This document shows, piece after piece, positions 8,837 through 18,513 of a stretch of DNA of 64,000 nt. Position 1 is the first letter of the stretch. Every line of letters starts with the position of its first letter. The stretch is from contig NZ_CP082275.1 in the NCBI RefSeq assembly GCF_023746615.1, positions 806,001 through 870,000 on the forward strand, in the 5' to 3' direction. Made by a program: the position numbers and the translations under genes. A model generated the notes under the pieces. The model was not told where the DNA came from and searched no databases. It saw only the letters and a list, made by a program, of their open reading frames with translations. Source of the DNA: Grimontia kaedaensis. Its GTDB lineage: Bacteria > Pseudomonadota > Gammaproteobacteria > Enterobacterales > Vibrionaceae.

Positions 8837-10207
8837 ATGGGTTTAAGCGCAACGGGCCTTGGCAGTGGCATGGACATCAACTCCATGGTCAGCAAAATTG
8901 TTGAAGCTGAGCGTGCGCCTAAACAGGAGCGAATCGTTAAGGGCCTGAACGATGTTGAAACTAACATCAGCGCCTACGGTAGACTCAAAACTTCCCTCGA
9001 TACGATGAAAGGCTTGATGTATGACTTTCGCCGTAACAATACCTTCGCGGCGCGGAGTACAGTTTCAAACAACGAAGAAGCTGTCTCCGCATCCGCTGAC
9101 CACCAAGCCGTTACCGGCGTTTACTCCATCGACGTACGGCAACTCGCGCAGTCCCACAAACTGGTTTCTGACGGTTTAGATTCCAAAGCTGATTTTGGCG
9201 CAGGGCAAATCACGCTGAGTCTGGGCGGTCGAACCACCACCATCGATATCGACGCGAACAACAGTTCACTGCTCGATATTGTGCGCACCATCAACAGCAG
9301 TGCGAATAATCCAGGTATCAAAGCGTCTGTGATCAACGACGACAGCGGTGCGCGATTGATCCTCGGTGGTGATAAAACAGGTATAGATAACCAAATTTCC
9401 GTTAGTGTGAATGCGCCGGTAACGTCACCGCTGCAGGCACTGGCCTACGACCCTGCCAGTCCAACTAATTCGATGAATGAGATGCAGGCGGCTTTGGACG
9501 CCCGCATCCTGATTGACGGACTGGCATCGGTTTCCAGCGATACCAACACGTTTTCTGACGCCATTCGTGGTGTCGAGATTGAAGTATCCCAACTGACGTC
9601 TCCTTCAGATGGCCCTGTTATTGTCACAGTAGACGAAGACAGAGACACAGTGAAAGCGTCGCTCGAAGAGTTCGTTGATGCTTACAACGCTTTCTATCAA
9701 GTGACCAAAGCGCTGTCTAAGTACGACCCGGAAACCCAGCAGGGTGGCCCATTGGTTGGCGACAGCGTGATCCGTTCAGCGGTTAACCAAATGCGTTCGT
9801 TGTTTTCTACACCAATTGAAGGCGCTCCGGATTCACTGAAAACACTCAGTGAGCTCGGTATCTCCACCACGATGGATGGACGTCTGGAAATCAACTACAA
9901 CCTGTTGGACAAACAACTGACGCGTAACTATGGCGCGTTAGAAGGTTTCTTCGGTGGCAATCAGGGCTTTGCCCGAAAAGTAGAAGAAACAGTGCAGAAT
10001 TTTACCGGGGTGGGTGGTGCAATCCGTAACCGCGAGTCGAGCTTGGGTGACCAGCGAATTCGACTGCAAGATGAACAGGACAAACTGGATCGCCGAATGG
10101 AAGATTTGGAAAACCGCACCTTGAAGCAGTTTTCCGCCATGGATAATGCGATGGCTGAGATGCAATCTCAACTGTCCGCCATGATGAATATCATGCCGGC
10201 AATGTAA
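8837..10207 (+). CDS. fliD: flagellar filament capping protein FliD
   Basis: 456 residues. FliD_N motif near the start (GLGSGMDINSMVSKIVEAE), FliD_C in the second half, and a C-terminal coiled coil (about 395-450). The pentameric cap sits at the filament tip and folds incoming flagellin. It lies 16 bases after flaG and is followed by its expected chaperone fliT and by fliS. Length is normal for vibrio FliD. Confidence 0.93.
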   Translation: MGLSATGLGSGMDINSMVSKIVEAERAPKQERIVKGLNDVETNISAYGRLKTSLDTMKGLMYDFRRNNTFAARSTVSNNEEAVSASADHQAVTGVYSIDVRQLAQSHKLVSDGLDSKADFGAGQITLSLGGRTTTIDIDANNSSLLDIVRTINSSANNPGIKASVINDDSGARLILGGDKTGIDNQISVSVNAPVTSPLQALAYDPASPTNSMNEMQAALDARILIDGLASVSSDTNTFSDAIRGVEIEVSQLTSPSDGPVIVTVDEDRDTVKASLEEFVDAYNAFYQVTKALSKYDPETQQGGPLVGDSVIRSAVNQMRSLFSTPIEGAPDSLKTLSELGISTTMDGRLEINYNLLDKQLTRNYGALEGFFGGNQGFARKVEETVQNFTGVGGAIRNRESSLGDQRIRLQDEQDKLDRRMEDLENRTLKQFSAMDNAMAEMQSQLSAMMNIMPAM

Positions 10208-10212
10208 GTGAG

Positions 10213-10512
10213 ATGACAATGCAAGCTTTGCTGTCCCAACTGTCAGAGATTGATGAACAGCTTCTGGCAGTACTGAATTCAGACCCTGTCGACTCCAGTG
10301 AGATGGCACGGTTATTGAATAATAGAAAACAATGTCTGGCAGAAATCACGATGTTGCCGGAAAAGCCGGAACAAGCTGCATGGTCAAAGGCAATCGCCAG
10401 AACCGAGCAGTTATTTAGCCTTATAAAAGTACAGCGTGATAGTGCTGCAGCCCATGCCAGTCGTTTTAAGAAAGGGCGTCAGTCAGTGCAAATTTACAAA
10501 AAGTTCGAGTAG
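10213..10512 (+). CDS. fliT: FliT-like flagellar chaperone (FlaI of vibrios)
   Basis: 99-residue, mostly helical acidic/basic protein with no signal, 5 bases after fliD and directly before fliS. Size, position and helical pattern match the FliT/FlaI chaperone slot; sequence motifs are weak, so the call rests largely on context. FliT binds FliD and prevents premature assembly. A second in-frame ATG at 10219 is a possible alternative start. Confidence 0.7.
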   Translation: MTMQALLSQLSEIDEQLLAVLNSDPVDSSEMARLLNNRKQCLAEITMLPEKPEQAAWSKAIARTEQLFSLIKVQRDSAAAHASRFKKGRQSVQIYKKFE

Positions 10513-10524
10513 GTGAGGAATGTT

Positions 10525-10929
10525 ATGAGAGGGTCACTTCAGGCCTACAAAAAAGTCTCAGTAGACAGCCAACTGAGTGCAGCATCACCACACAAGGTGA
10601 TTCAAATGCTGATGGCGGGTGCTATTGAACGCTTGGTTCAGGGCAAAGCAGCAATGTTGCAAGGCGACGTTGCGGTGAAAGGTGAACGTCTGGGTAAGGC
10701 GCTGGATATTATCATCAGCCTACGTACTTGTTTGTCGATGGACGATGGTGGTGAAATTGCAACTAACCTTGATGCACTTTACGACTTTATGATCCGTCAA
10801 ATTTCTGAGGCAAACCGAGACAACTTGGATGCACCCATCGATGATGTGATCGATATTTTACGAGAAATTAAATCAGCGTGGGATCAAATACCGGCTGAGT
10901 ATCACAATATCACCTCTGCAGACGCATAA
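10525..10929 (+). CDS. fliS: flagellin export chaperone FliS
   Basis: 134 residues from ATG 10525, chosen over an upstream in-frame GTG (10513) because GAGG at 10515-10518 is spaced correctly for the ATG and the family starts MRGSLQAYKKV. Helical FliS fold with the conserved SPHKVIQMLMAGAIERL block and a central helical bundle. It binds the C-terminal D0 of flagellin in the cytoplasm and delivers it to FlhA. It ends the cap/chaperone block. Confidence 0.9.
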   Translation: MRGSLQAYKKVSVDSQLSAASPHKVIQMLMAGAIERLVQGKAAMLQGDVAVKGERLGKALDIIISLRTCLSMDDGGEIATNLDALYDFMIRQISEANRDNLDAPIDDVIDILREIKSAWDQIPAEYHNITSADA

Positions 10930-11101
10930 AATCGCGTAAGATTCACTACAATCTATTCTGTCTTGGCACTGGAGTCACAGCTTTATTGTGTCTCTGGTTG
11001 CCTTATACCAAGCAATAATTACAATAGCTGAATTATTCTGTTATTGGTGACATCCGTCGCGCCGATGACTTAGATAGTTTTAGGGCAGATATATCTCACA
11101 C

Positions 11102-12577
11102 ATGCAAGGTTTAACGAAGATTCTTGTTATCGAGGATGATGAAAAATTTCGTCACGATTTAGGCGTTATCTTGGAGTTTATTGGTGAGCAATACCTGCTA
11201 TGTGCAACCACTGAGCTAAATGATTCGCACTGGAAGCAAGCCGAGGGTGCTTGTTTTCTGGGTAACATTCACTCACCACAGCGCTTCTCCCAAGTGCTGG
11301 ATAGTTTGGCGATAAACAATCATATTCCTGTTATTGCACTTGCGAAACACAAAACGGAATTGTCTGGACTGCCAAATTTTGTCGGTGAGCTTGAGCTGCC
11401 ACTAAATTATCCCCAACTTGCTGATGCACTCCGACACTGTCAGGAGTTTTCCGGCAAGCGTGCATTTAATATTCCTCAACTTAGCCGAAAAAATACGCTT
11501 TTCAGAAGCATGGTAGGTCGCAGTGAAGCGATTGCCGATGTTCGTCATCTTATTGAGCAAGTGGCAGGAACCGACGCCAGCGTTCTGATTCTGGGTGAAT
11601 CCGGTACCGGTAAAGAAGTCGTTGCACGTAATATCCATTACCATTCGCAACGCGGAAAAGGCCCATTTGTGCCTGTAAACTGTGGTGCGATTCCACCTGA
11701 GCTGCTGGAAAGTGAGCTATTCGGTCATGAGAAAGGGGCATTTACTGGCGCAATTTCTGCGCGTAAAGGCCGTTTTGAGTTGGCTGAAGGCGGCACACTG
11801 TTCTTAGATGAAATTGGCGACATGCCTCAGCCGATGCAGGTTAAACTGCTTCGTGTGCTGCAAGAGCGTTGTTTTGAGCGTGTCGGCGGCAACAAGACCA
11901 TTCAGGTTAATGTTCGTGTTGTGGCGGCCACACACCGCAATCTGGATGCCATGATTGAAGAAGGCTCATTCCGTGAAGACCTTTTCTATCGCCTGAACGT
12001 GTTCCCAATTGAAATGCCGGCACTGCGAGAACGTATTGAAGACACACCATTGCTGATTCAGGAATTGATGGCGCGTCTGGAAGCGGAAGGCGGGAATCAG
12101 GTTCATCTGACCCCACGTGCAATCAGCTCGCTGATGGAGCATGACTGGCCGGGTAATGTTCGTGAACTTGCGAACCTGATTGAGCGCATGGTCATTCTGT
12201 ACCCAGGGCAAATGGTGGATGTGAACCGCTTACCGAAGAAGTATCGCTACAGTGATATTCCTGAATTCCAGCCTGAGACCTTGGGTGGCTTTGAATCCGA
12301 GGAAGATCTTGAACGCGATGCGCTTCATGCGGTGTTTGCGATGGACGAGCCGGAAGAAGAGATGCCAGGTTTCTCTAACCCTTCTCCCGCCGGGCTCCCG
12401 CCGGAAGGTGTTGACCTTAAAGCTTTGCTGGCTGATCTGGAAGTTGAAATGATTCGTCAGGCTTTGGAAGCGCAAATGGGCATTGTGGCGCGTGCAGCGG
12501 ATATGCTGGGTATGCGACGCACGACACTGGTTGAGAAGATGCGTAAGTATGGTCTCAACAAAGAAGATATTACCTGA
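11102..12577 (+). CDS. flrA: FlrA, sigma-54-dependent master regulator of flagellar genes
   Basis: 491 residues. The N-terminal FleQ-like receiver domain (about 1-125) is followed by an AAA+ domain with Walker A GESGTGKE (165-172) and the sigma-54-contacting GAFTGA loop (212-217). The C-terminal Fis-type helix-turn-helix is at about 445-485 ([18 protein letters not shown]). It activates the class II operons, flrBC and others, with sigma-54. It is preceded by about 170 bases without a sigma-54 motif at the right spacing, as expected for a class I gene. The ATG has a weak ribosome site but matches family N-termini ([13 protein letters not shown]). A strong terminator follows. Confidence 0.95.
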   Translation: MQGLTKILVIEDDEKFRHDLGVILEFIGEQYLLCATTELNDSHWKQAEGACFLGNIHSPQRFSQVLDSLAINNHIPVIALAKHKTELSGLPNFVGELELPLNYPQLADALRHCQEFSGKRAFNIPQLSRKNTLFRSMVGRSEAIADVRHLIEQVAGTDASVLILGESGTGKEVVARNIHYHSQRGKGPFVPVNCGAIPPELLESELFGHEKGAFTGAISARKGRFELAEGGTLFLDEIGDMPQPMQVKLLRVLQERCFERVGGNKTIQVNVRVVAATHRNLDAMIEEGSFREDLFYRLNVFPIEMPALRERIEDTPLLIQELMARLEAEGGNQVHLTPRAISSLMEHDWPGNVRELANLIERMVILYPGQMVDVNRLPKKYRYSDIPEFQPETLGGFESEEDLERDALHAVFAMDEPEEEMPGFSNPSPAGLPPEGVDLKALLADLEVEMIRQALEAQMGIVARAADMLGMRRTTLVEKMRKYGLNKEDIT

Positions 12578-12615
12578 TCGTAGTTGTCCGCCGTAATACG
12601 GAATTGATTGATATG

Positions 12616-12648
12616 AAAGCGAAGTCATTTTTTTGACTTCGCTTTTTT
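12616..12648 (+). terminator. intrinsic terminator of flrA
   Basis: Perfect 12-bp stem AAAGCGAAGTCA (12616-12627) / TGACTTCGCTTT (12634-12645) with a T6 loop and a T-run. Confidence 0.92.
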
Positions 12649-12692
12649 GTTCCTTTCTTATCTAGTTGACTGAAATTTAAGATATTAATAAT

Positions 12693-12707
12693 TGGCACAT
12701 TACCTGC
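12693..12707 (+). promoter_or_regulatory. sigma-54 promoter of flrBC
   Basis: TGGCAC-N5-CTGC: perfect -24 element, -12 GC at exact spacing, 48 bases upstream of the flrB start. Agrees with FlrA/sigma-54 control of flrBC in vibrios. Confidence 0.8.
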
Positions 12708-12754
12708 TTAGAGCTATCTAGCGTCAGAAAAAGAGAGCTAAATAGTCGAGCATT

Positions 12755-13804
12755 ATGGAAGCCAATCATTCTCCTTTGGGAACCGTTGATCAGCAGGTTC
12801 TGAGATACAAACAAGTATTAGATGTCATGCCAGCAGGCGTGATATTGCTGGATCCGTTCGGTCGTGTAGCGGAGGCCAACCCAGAGGCATTTCGTCTGCT
12901 CGGAACTCCGTTAACTCAAGAGCGTTGGGTTGATGTGATTAACCGCGCTTTCTCGCCCCGAGAAGATGACGGTCATGAAGTTTCGCTGCGTGACGGACGC
13001 AAAGTGAAGCTTAGTATTTCCGCTTCTGATTCCGGCCAGCTCATTATGATCACCGACATGACGGAAACCCGCCTTTTGCAATCGCGTGTTAGTGACCTCC
13101 AGCGACTGTCCTCGCTGGGTAAGATGGTTGCCTCGCTGGCGCATCAGGTGCGTACACCGCTTTCCAGTGCCTTGCTCTATGCGGCAAACCTTGGCGCGCC
13201 AAACCTTAATGAGCCCACCCGTAAGCGCTTTCAGATGAAGCTGGTGGATAGGCTTCACGATCTCGAAAAGCAGGTCAACGACATGCTGCTGTTTGCCAAA
13301 GGTGGCGACAACAAAGTCGTGAATACCTTTAGTCTCGAGCACTTGCTTAATGAATTCGAACCTATGGTCGAGGCTTTGGTGAGCAGTCAGCAAGTCGAGT
13401 TTGAAATCAACTGTGATGACGAATCTCATCAGCTGCTTGGGAACATGAATGCACTGGCGAGTGCATTGTCGAATCTGGTGGTTAATGCCATTCAAGTGGC
13501 GGGCAAAGGCTGCAAAATCGTTGTCGATGCCCGTGAGATTCAGGGTCAGCTGTTCCTGTCTGTGGCTGACAATGGTCCGGGTATTGCCCCAGAGCTACAA
13601 AGTAAGATTCTCGAACCTTTTTTCACAACGAGACAACAGGGCACAGGTCTTGGTCTCGCTGTTGTTCAAATGGTCTGCCATGCCCACAAAGGTAGGCTGA
13701 CACTTCAATCTCAACCGGGCCAGGGTGCCTGTTTTACGCTCTGCCTACCAATGGCAGACAACTGCGATACCACGCAAGAAGAGGTATCAGGAGAAGCACA
13801 ATGA
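12755..13804 (+). CDS. flrB: FlrB, sensor histidine kinase for FlrC
   Basis: 349 residues with no transmembrane segment, so cytoplasmic. N-terminal PAS-like domain (about 15-110), dimerisation/phosphoacceptor helix with the H-box LASLAHQVRTPLSSAL near residue 130, and HATPase_c with N-, G1- and G2-type boxes (VVNAIQ, DNGPGIAP, GTGLGLAVV) in the C-terminal half. It phosphorylates FlrC. Its stop overlaps the flrC start by 4 bases (ATGA), so the pair is translationally coupled. Confidence 0.94.
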   Translation: MEANHSPLGTVDQQVLRYKQVLDVMPAGVILLDPFGRVAEANPEAFRLLGTPLTQERWVDVINRAFSPREDDGHEVSLRDGRKVKLSISASDSGQLIMITDMTETRLLQSRVSDLQRLSSLGKMVASLAHQVRTPLSSALLYAANLGAPNLNEPTRKRFQMKLVDRLHDLEKQVNDMLLFAKGGDNKVVNTFSLEHLLNEFEPMVEALVSSQQVEFEINCDDESHQLLGNMNALASALSNLVVNAIQVAGKGCKIVVDAREIQGQLFLSVADNGPGIAPELQSKILEPFFTTRQQGTGLGLAVVQMVCHAHKGRLTLQSQPGQGACFTLCLPMADNCDTTQEEVSGEAQ

Positions 13805-15207
13805 ATCAGAGCAAAGTACTTATCGTTGAAGATGATGAAGGCTTGCGTGAAGCCTTGGTGGATACCCTTGCACTTGCAGGTTACCAGTGGCTAGAAGCAG
13901 ACAGCGCCGAGCAGGCTTTGTTGCTGTTGAAAAATGAAACGGTCGACATCGTGGTCTCTGACGTACAGATGGCAGGCATGGACGGCTTAGGGTTATTGAG
14001 AAACCTCAAACTGAATTATCCAAACCTGCCAGTGCTTCTGATGACAGCCTACGCCAATATTCAGGATGCCGTCGCTGCAATGAAAGAAGGCGCAATCGAC
14101 TACATGGCAAAGCCTTTCGCACCGGAAGTGCTGCTGAACATGGTAAGTCGTTATGCGCCTGTAAAAGCAGACAACAGCGATGCCGTTGTGGCAGATCCGA
14201 AAAGCCAGGCGCTGATTGCTTTGGCGGATCGCGTGGCGAAAACCGATGCCAATGTGATGATCTTGGGTCCAAGCGGTTCAGGTAAAGAAGTCATGGCGCG
14301 TCATATTCACCGTCAGTCATTGCGTTCTGAAGGGGCTTTCGTTGCAATTAACTGTGCTGCGATTCCAGAAAACATGTTGGAAGCGACTCTGTTTGGTTAC
14401 GAGAAAGGAGCCTTTACGGGTGCCGTTCAAGCATGCCCAGGCAAATTCGAACAGGCGCAGGGTGGTACCATTTTGCTAGATGAAATCAGTGAGATGGATT
14501 TGGCACTCCAAGCCAAACTGCTGCGTGTGCTTCAGGAGCGTGAAGTCGAACGCCTCGGTAGCCGTAAGAGCATCAAATTGGATGTGCGTGTATTGGCTAC
14601 CAGTAACCGCGATCTTCGCCAATATGTTGAAGAAGGTAACTTCCGCGAAGACCTTTACTATCGCCTGAACGTTTTTCCAATTTCCTGGCTGCCTCTGTGC
14701 GAGCGGGCAGGAGATATTATTCCGCTTGCGGAACACCTGCTGAAACGCCATTGCTGCAAGCTTGGACAAGCGGTTCCTCAACTAACTCAGGGCGCTACCG
14801 AAAAACTGACACAGTACCGCTGGCCAGGTAACGTGCGTGAACTGGATAACGTCATGCAACGTGCGCTTATCCTTTGTCATCAAGGCGTGATTGAAGCTGG
14901 AGATATCCTTCTGGAAGGCGTCGACTGGCAGGATGCAGGTAGCCTCCAAAATCTGGTGTCCTCTAGCGAGATTGTACAGCCAGTGGTTCAGCCTCAAGCG
15001 GTACCACACCGCCCGGAATCAATCGTTGCCTCGGCGGATAGCTTGGGTAGTGAGCTTCGCGATCAAGAGTTTGCCATTATTCTGGAGACAATTCGTGCTT
15101 GCGAAGGCCGTCGTAAAGATGTAGCAGAGCGTCTCGGTATCAGCCCACGTACGCTTCGTTATAAGCTTGCCAAAATGCGTGATGCGGGTATCGACATTCC
15201 TCAGTGA
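13801..15207 (+). CDS. flrC: FlrC, sigma-54-dependent response regulator
   Basis: 468 residues. Receiver domain with the acidic pair D11-D12 and phosphoacceptor D54 (IVVSDVQMAGMDG). Central AAA+ domain with Walker A GPSGSGKE (about 155-162) and the GAFTGA loop. C-terminal Fis-type helix-turn-helix with the pattern RKDVAERLGISPRTLRYKL. Phosphorylated FlrC with sigma-54 activates class III operons: basal body, hook, export and first flagellin. Several matching sigma-54 motifs lie downstream. Confidence 0.95.
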   Translation: MNQSKVLIVEDDEGLREALVDTLALAGYQWLEADSAEQALLLLKNETVDIVVSDVQMAGMDGLGLLRNLKLNYPNLPVLLMTAYANIQDAVAAMKEGAIDYMAKPFAPEVLLNMVSRYAPVKADNSDAVVADPKSQALIALADRVAKTDANVMILGPSGSGKEVMARHIHRQSLRSEGAFVAINCAAIPENMLEATLFGYEKGAFTGAVQACPGKFEQAQGGTILLDEISEMDLALQAKLLRVLQEREVERLGSRKSIKLDVRVLATSNRDLRQYVEEGNFREDLYYRLNVFPISWLPLCERAGDIIPLAEHLLKRHCCKLGQAVPQLTQGATEKLTQYRWPGNVRELDNVMQRALILCHQGVIEAGDILLEGVDWQDAGSLQNLVSSSEIVQPVVQPQAVPHRPESIVASADSLGSELRDQEFAIILETIRACEGRRKDVAERLGISPRTLRYKLAKMRDAGIDIPQ

Positions 15208-15244
15208 AGCGATGCTTTTTGTTGAGTGAGTACGTTATAATATT

Positions 15245-15260
15245 TGGCTTAATAATTGCA
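15245..15260 (+). promoter_or_regulatory. sigma-54 promoter of fliE operon
   Basis: TGGCTT-N5-TTGCA with canonical spacing, about 75 bases upstream of fliE. A strong -12 element. Confidence 0.8.
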
Positions 15261-15333
15261 TAAATAGTAATCAGAAAGCCCAAAGAGCCCGGACTGACGG
15301 GAATTGCCAAAGTTTTGACAGCGAGGATGACCT

Positions 15334-15645
15334 ATGAAAATTAACCCGATGCAGCATGAAATGCAGACCATGGCATTGGAAGCGCAGAACACGTCACGCG
15401 CTGCGACTGGTCAACAGGTCTCACAAGACTTTGGCGAACTTTTGTCAGGTGCCATCAACTCAGTGAATGGCATCCAAAAGACCTCCAGTGAACTGGCGAC
15501 ACGTTTTGATCAGGGTGACCGCAGTGTCAGCCTGTCAGACGTGATGATTGCACGCAACAAATCAAGCGTTGCATTCGAAGCGACTGTACAGACCCGCAAC
15601 AAGCTGGTCGAAGCGTACAAAGAACTGATGAACATGCCTGTTTAA
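15334..15645 (+). CDS. fliE: flagellar hook-basal body protein FliE
   Basis: 103 residues, normal length. The conserved C-terminal helix SDVMIARNKSSVAFEATVQT is typical of FliE, the first exported rod protein, which links the MS ring to the proximal rod. It opens fliEFGHIJ; a sigma-54 motif precedes it and fliF follows 15 bases later. Confidence 0.95.
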   Translation: MKINPMQHEMQTMALEAQNTSRAATGQQVSQDFGELLSGAINSVNGIQKTSSELATRFDQGDRSVSLSDVMIARNKSSVAFEATVQTRNKLVEAYKELMNMPV

Positions 15646-15660
15646 TGTAGGACGTAACCT

Positions 15661-17421
15661 GTGGCGGAAGATAACGACAACACACAACTCGCCCTCAACG
15701 ATGGTGCTGCGGCATTACCCGCCACCACGGATAGCGGATCTTCGCTTGCTGATCCGGATATGATGGAGCGTAATGTCACCCCAACCGGTCCGCTGGGTGG
15801 GATTGATATCGCGCGTCAACTCATCCTTGTCGCTGCCGTCGCCATTTGTATCTCCCTTGTTGTGTTGCTGTTTTTGTGGGTTCAGGAACCTGAGATGCGC
15901 CCACTGGGCACCTATGAAACAGAAGAACTGATCCCGGTGCTCGACCACCTTGACCAACAGAAAATCGACTACAAACTGGAAGGCAACACGATTCGTGTGC
16001 CTGCCAAAGATTACTCGACCATCAAACTAAATCTGAGCCGTGCAGGTCTGAACTCAGCCTCAGAGGAAGGTGATGACATTCTGATGCAGGACATGGGTTT
16101 TGGTGTATCCCAGCAACTTGAACGCGAGCGCCTCAAATTGAGTCGTGAGCGTCAGCTTGCAGCAGCCATTGAGAAAATCCGTGCAGTCAGTAAAGCCCGC
16201 GTACTGCTGGCAATGCCAAAACAGAGTGTATTTGTTCGCCATAATCAGGAGGCCTCGGCCACAGTGTTCCTGACCGTTCGTGGTAACACGCAACTGGGTC
16301 AGGAGGAAGTCGATTCTATTGTCGACATGGTGGCGTCTGCTGTGCCAAGCCTTAAACCTTCCCGTGTGACCGTAACAGACCAACATGGTCGTCTGCTGAG
16401 CTCGGGCAGTCAGGATCCAATGGCTTCACAGCGCCGCAAAGAATATGAACTTGAGCGTAAACAAGAACAGGCTTTGCGCGAGAAAATCGACGCTATTCTG
16501 ATCCCTGTACTGGGTCTGGGTAACTACACCTCCCAGGTTGATGTCACCATGGACTTCAGTTCGATCGAGGAAACCCGCAAGCGTTTCGACCCTGCGACTT
16601 CTTCGACGCGAAGCGAATATACCCGTGAGAATTACAACAACACCGATTACGTAGCCGGTGTTCCGGGCGCACTCAGCAATCAACCACCGGTTGACTCTGC
16701 CATCCCTCAAGATGTGCAGGATCTGAAAAACGGCGGTGCTGGGGACAAAGGTTCATTAAGCCGCGAAGCGACCCGGAACTTTGAATTAGATACCACCATC
16801 AGTCATCGCCGCGGTCAGACTGGCACCATTGCCCGTCAAACCGTCTCTGTTGCTGTTGATTATATTTCTTCAACTAACCCGGAAAGCGGTGAAATCACCC
16901 GTACGCCAGTCGGTGATGCAGAGCTTGAGAAAATTCGCCGACTGCTCGTTGGCGGTGTGGGTTACGCTGAGAACCGTGGCGACATTCTGGAAGTGATTTC
17001 CGTACCGTTTGTCACGCCAGAAGAAGTGGCGCTGGGTGAAGTCCCTATCTGGGAACATCAGAACTTTAACGACTGGGTACGCTGGTTGGCTGCATCACTC
17101 GTTATCATCGTGGTGGTGCTGGTATTGATTCGCCCAGCCATGTCCAAACTTATCAACCCAGCAAAAGACGACGATGGCATGCTGGGACCAAACGGCGAGA
17201 TGCTTGGACCAGACGGTTTGCCTCTCAGCCCGGATGACGATATTGGTCTGATTGGTGCAGAACTCGATGGTTCAAATGCCTTTGGTATGAGCTCATCGAA
17301 TCTCAACCTGCCTGATCTCCACAAAGATGAAGACCTGCTCAAAGCAGTCAGGGCATTGGTTGCCAATGAACCTGATCTTGCTGCTCAGGTAGTGAAAAGC
17401 TGGGTAAGTAACGATGGCTAA
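15661..17421 (+). CDS. fliF: flagellar MS-ring protein FliF
   Basis: 586 residues with a GTG start. The cytoplasmic N-terminus is followed by a transmembrane helix at about 48-72, ring-building domains, a low-complexity loop near 310-370, a second transmembrane helix at about 472-492, and a C-terminal FliG-binding helix (DEDLLKAVRALVANEP). Thirty-four subunits form the inner-membrane MS ring housing the export gate. Its end overlaps fliG by 8 bases. Confidence 0.95.
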   Translation: MAEDNDNTQLALNDGAAALPATTDSGSSLADPDMMERNVTPTGPLGGIDIARQLILVAAVAICISLVVLLFLWVQEPEMRPLGTYETEELIPVLDHLDQQKIDYKLEGNTIRVPAKDYSTIKLNLSRAGLNSASEEGDDILMQDMGFGVSQQLERERLKLSRERQLAAAIEKIRAVSKARVLLAMPKQSVFVRHNQEASATVFLTVRGNTQLGQEEVDSIVDMVASAVPSLKPSRVTVTDQHGRLLSSGSQDPMASQRRKEYELERKQEQALREKIDAILIPVLGLGNYTSQVDVTMDFSSIEETRKRFDPATSSTRSEYTRENYNNTDYVAGVPGALSNQPPVDSAIPQDVQDLKNGGAGDKGSLSREATRNFELDTTISHRRGQTGTIARQTVSVAVDYISSTNPESGEITRTPVGDAELEKIRRLLVGGVGYAENRGDILEVISVPFVTPEEVALGEVPIWEHQNFNDWVRWLAASLVIIVVVLVLIRPAMSKLINPAKDDDGMLGPNGEMLGPDGLPLSPDDDIGLIGAELDGSNAFGMSSSNLNLPDLHKDEDLLKAVRALVANEPDLAAQVVKSWVSNDG

Positions 17422-18454
17422 AGACGATAAAGACGGCGCTGCGAGTGACTTTGACGTCTCGCAGCTATCAGGCATAGAAAGAGCCTCTATTCTCCTGCTT
17501 AGCCTGACTGAGCAGGATGCTGCGAGCATCATCCGACATTTGGAGCCTAAGCAGGTTCAGAAAGTAGGTGGTGCCATGACGCAGCTGTCAGATTTGAATC
17601 AGGACAAAGTGAATGCTGTTCATCGCGCGTTCCTCGAAGAAATTCAGGGTTATACCGCAATAGGTATGGGCAGTGAAGACTTCGTGCGCAATGCGCTGGT
17701 TGCTGCACTGGGTGAAGACAAGGCTAATAACCTGGTTGACCAAATTGTTCTGGGTAGTGGGTCAAAAGGTCTCGATTCACTCAAGTGGATGGATCCCCGT
17801 CAGGTGGCGTCCATCATCATTAACGAGCACCCTCAGATCCAGACTATCGTTCTCTCTTATCTGGAACCGGAACAATCAGCTGAGATTCTTACCCAGTTCG
17901 CGGAGCGTGATGCTCTTGATCTGGTGATGCGTATTGCCAACCTTGAAGAAGTTCAACCAGCAGCACTGCATGAGTTGAATGAAATCATGGAGAAACAGTT
18001 CGCAGGTCAAGCTGGTGCGCAGGCTGCGAAGATTGGTGGCTTGAAAGCAGCTGCAGATATCATGAACTACATGGACAACTCACTCGAGTCTGCACTGATG
18101 GAACAAATCGGTCAGACCGACGAAGAGATGGCATCGCAAATTCAGGATCTCATGTTCGTTTTCGACAACCTTGCCGACGTGGACGACCGCGGTATCCAGG
18201 CCATCCTCAAAGACGTGCCTCAAGAAGCATTGCTCAAAGCGCTCAAAGGTGCGGAAGAAGGCCTTCGCGACAAGATCCTTGGCAATATGTCGAAACGTGC
18301 GGCAGAAATGTTGCAGGACGACCTCGAAGCCATGGGCCCGATTCGCGTGGCAGATGTAGAAGCTGCGCAGAAAGAAATTCTTTCTGTGGCACGCAAGTTG
18401 GCCGATTCTGGCGAAATCATGCTGAGCAGTGGTGGTGCGGACGAGTTCTTGTAA
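17414..18454 (+). CDS. fliG: flagellar motor switch protein FliG
   Basis: 346 residues. FliG N, middle and C domains. The middle domain has the EHPQ motif (INEHPQIQTIVLSYL), and the C-terminal domain has the charged torque helix region containing LKDVPQEALLKALKGAEE. It sits on the cytoplasmic face of the MS ring and contacts the stator PomA. It overlaps fliF, consistent with coupled FliF-FliG production. Confidence 0.95.
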   Translation: MAKDDKDGAASDFDVSQLSGIERASILLLSLTEQDAASIIRHLEPKQVQKVGGAMTQLSDLNQDKVNAVHRAFLEEIQGYTAIGMGSEDFVRNALVAALGEDKANNLVDQIVLGSGSKGLDSLKWMDPRQVASIIINEHPQIQTIVLSYLEPEQSAEILTQFAERDALDLVMRIANLEEVQPAALHELNEIMEKQFAGQAGAQAAKIGGLKAAADIMNYMDNSLESALMEQIGQTDEEMASQIQDLMFVFDNLADVDDRGIQAILKDVPQEALLKALKGAEEGLRDKILGNMSKRAAEMLQDDLEAMGPIRVADVEAAQKEILSVARKLADSGEIMLSSGGADEFL

Positions 18455-18513
18455 CTCTGCCACCTTTTTCAATTTCAACAACGCTTCAACACAGAGTTTT
18501 ATAAGGTAGAAAC

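Noticed and set aside
10974..10990. TGGCAC upstream of flrA
   Set aside because: No -12 GC at the required distance; flrA is also expected to be independent of sigma-54.
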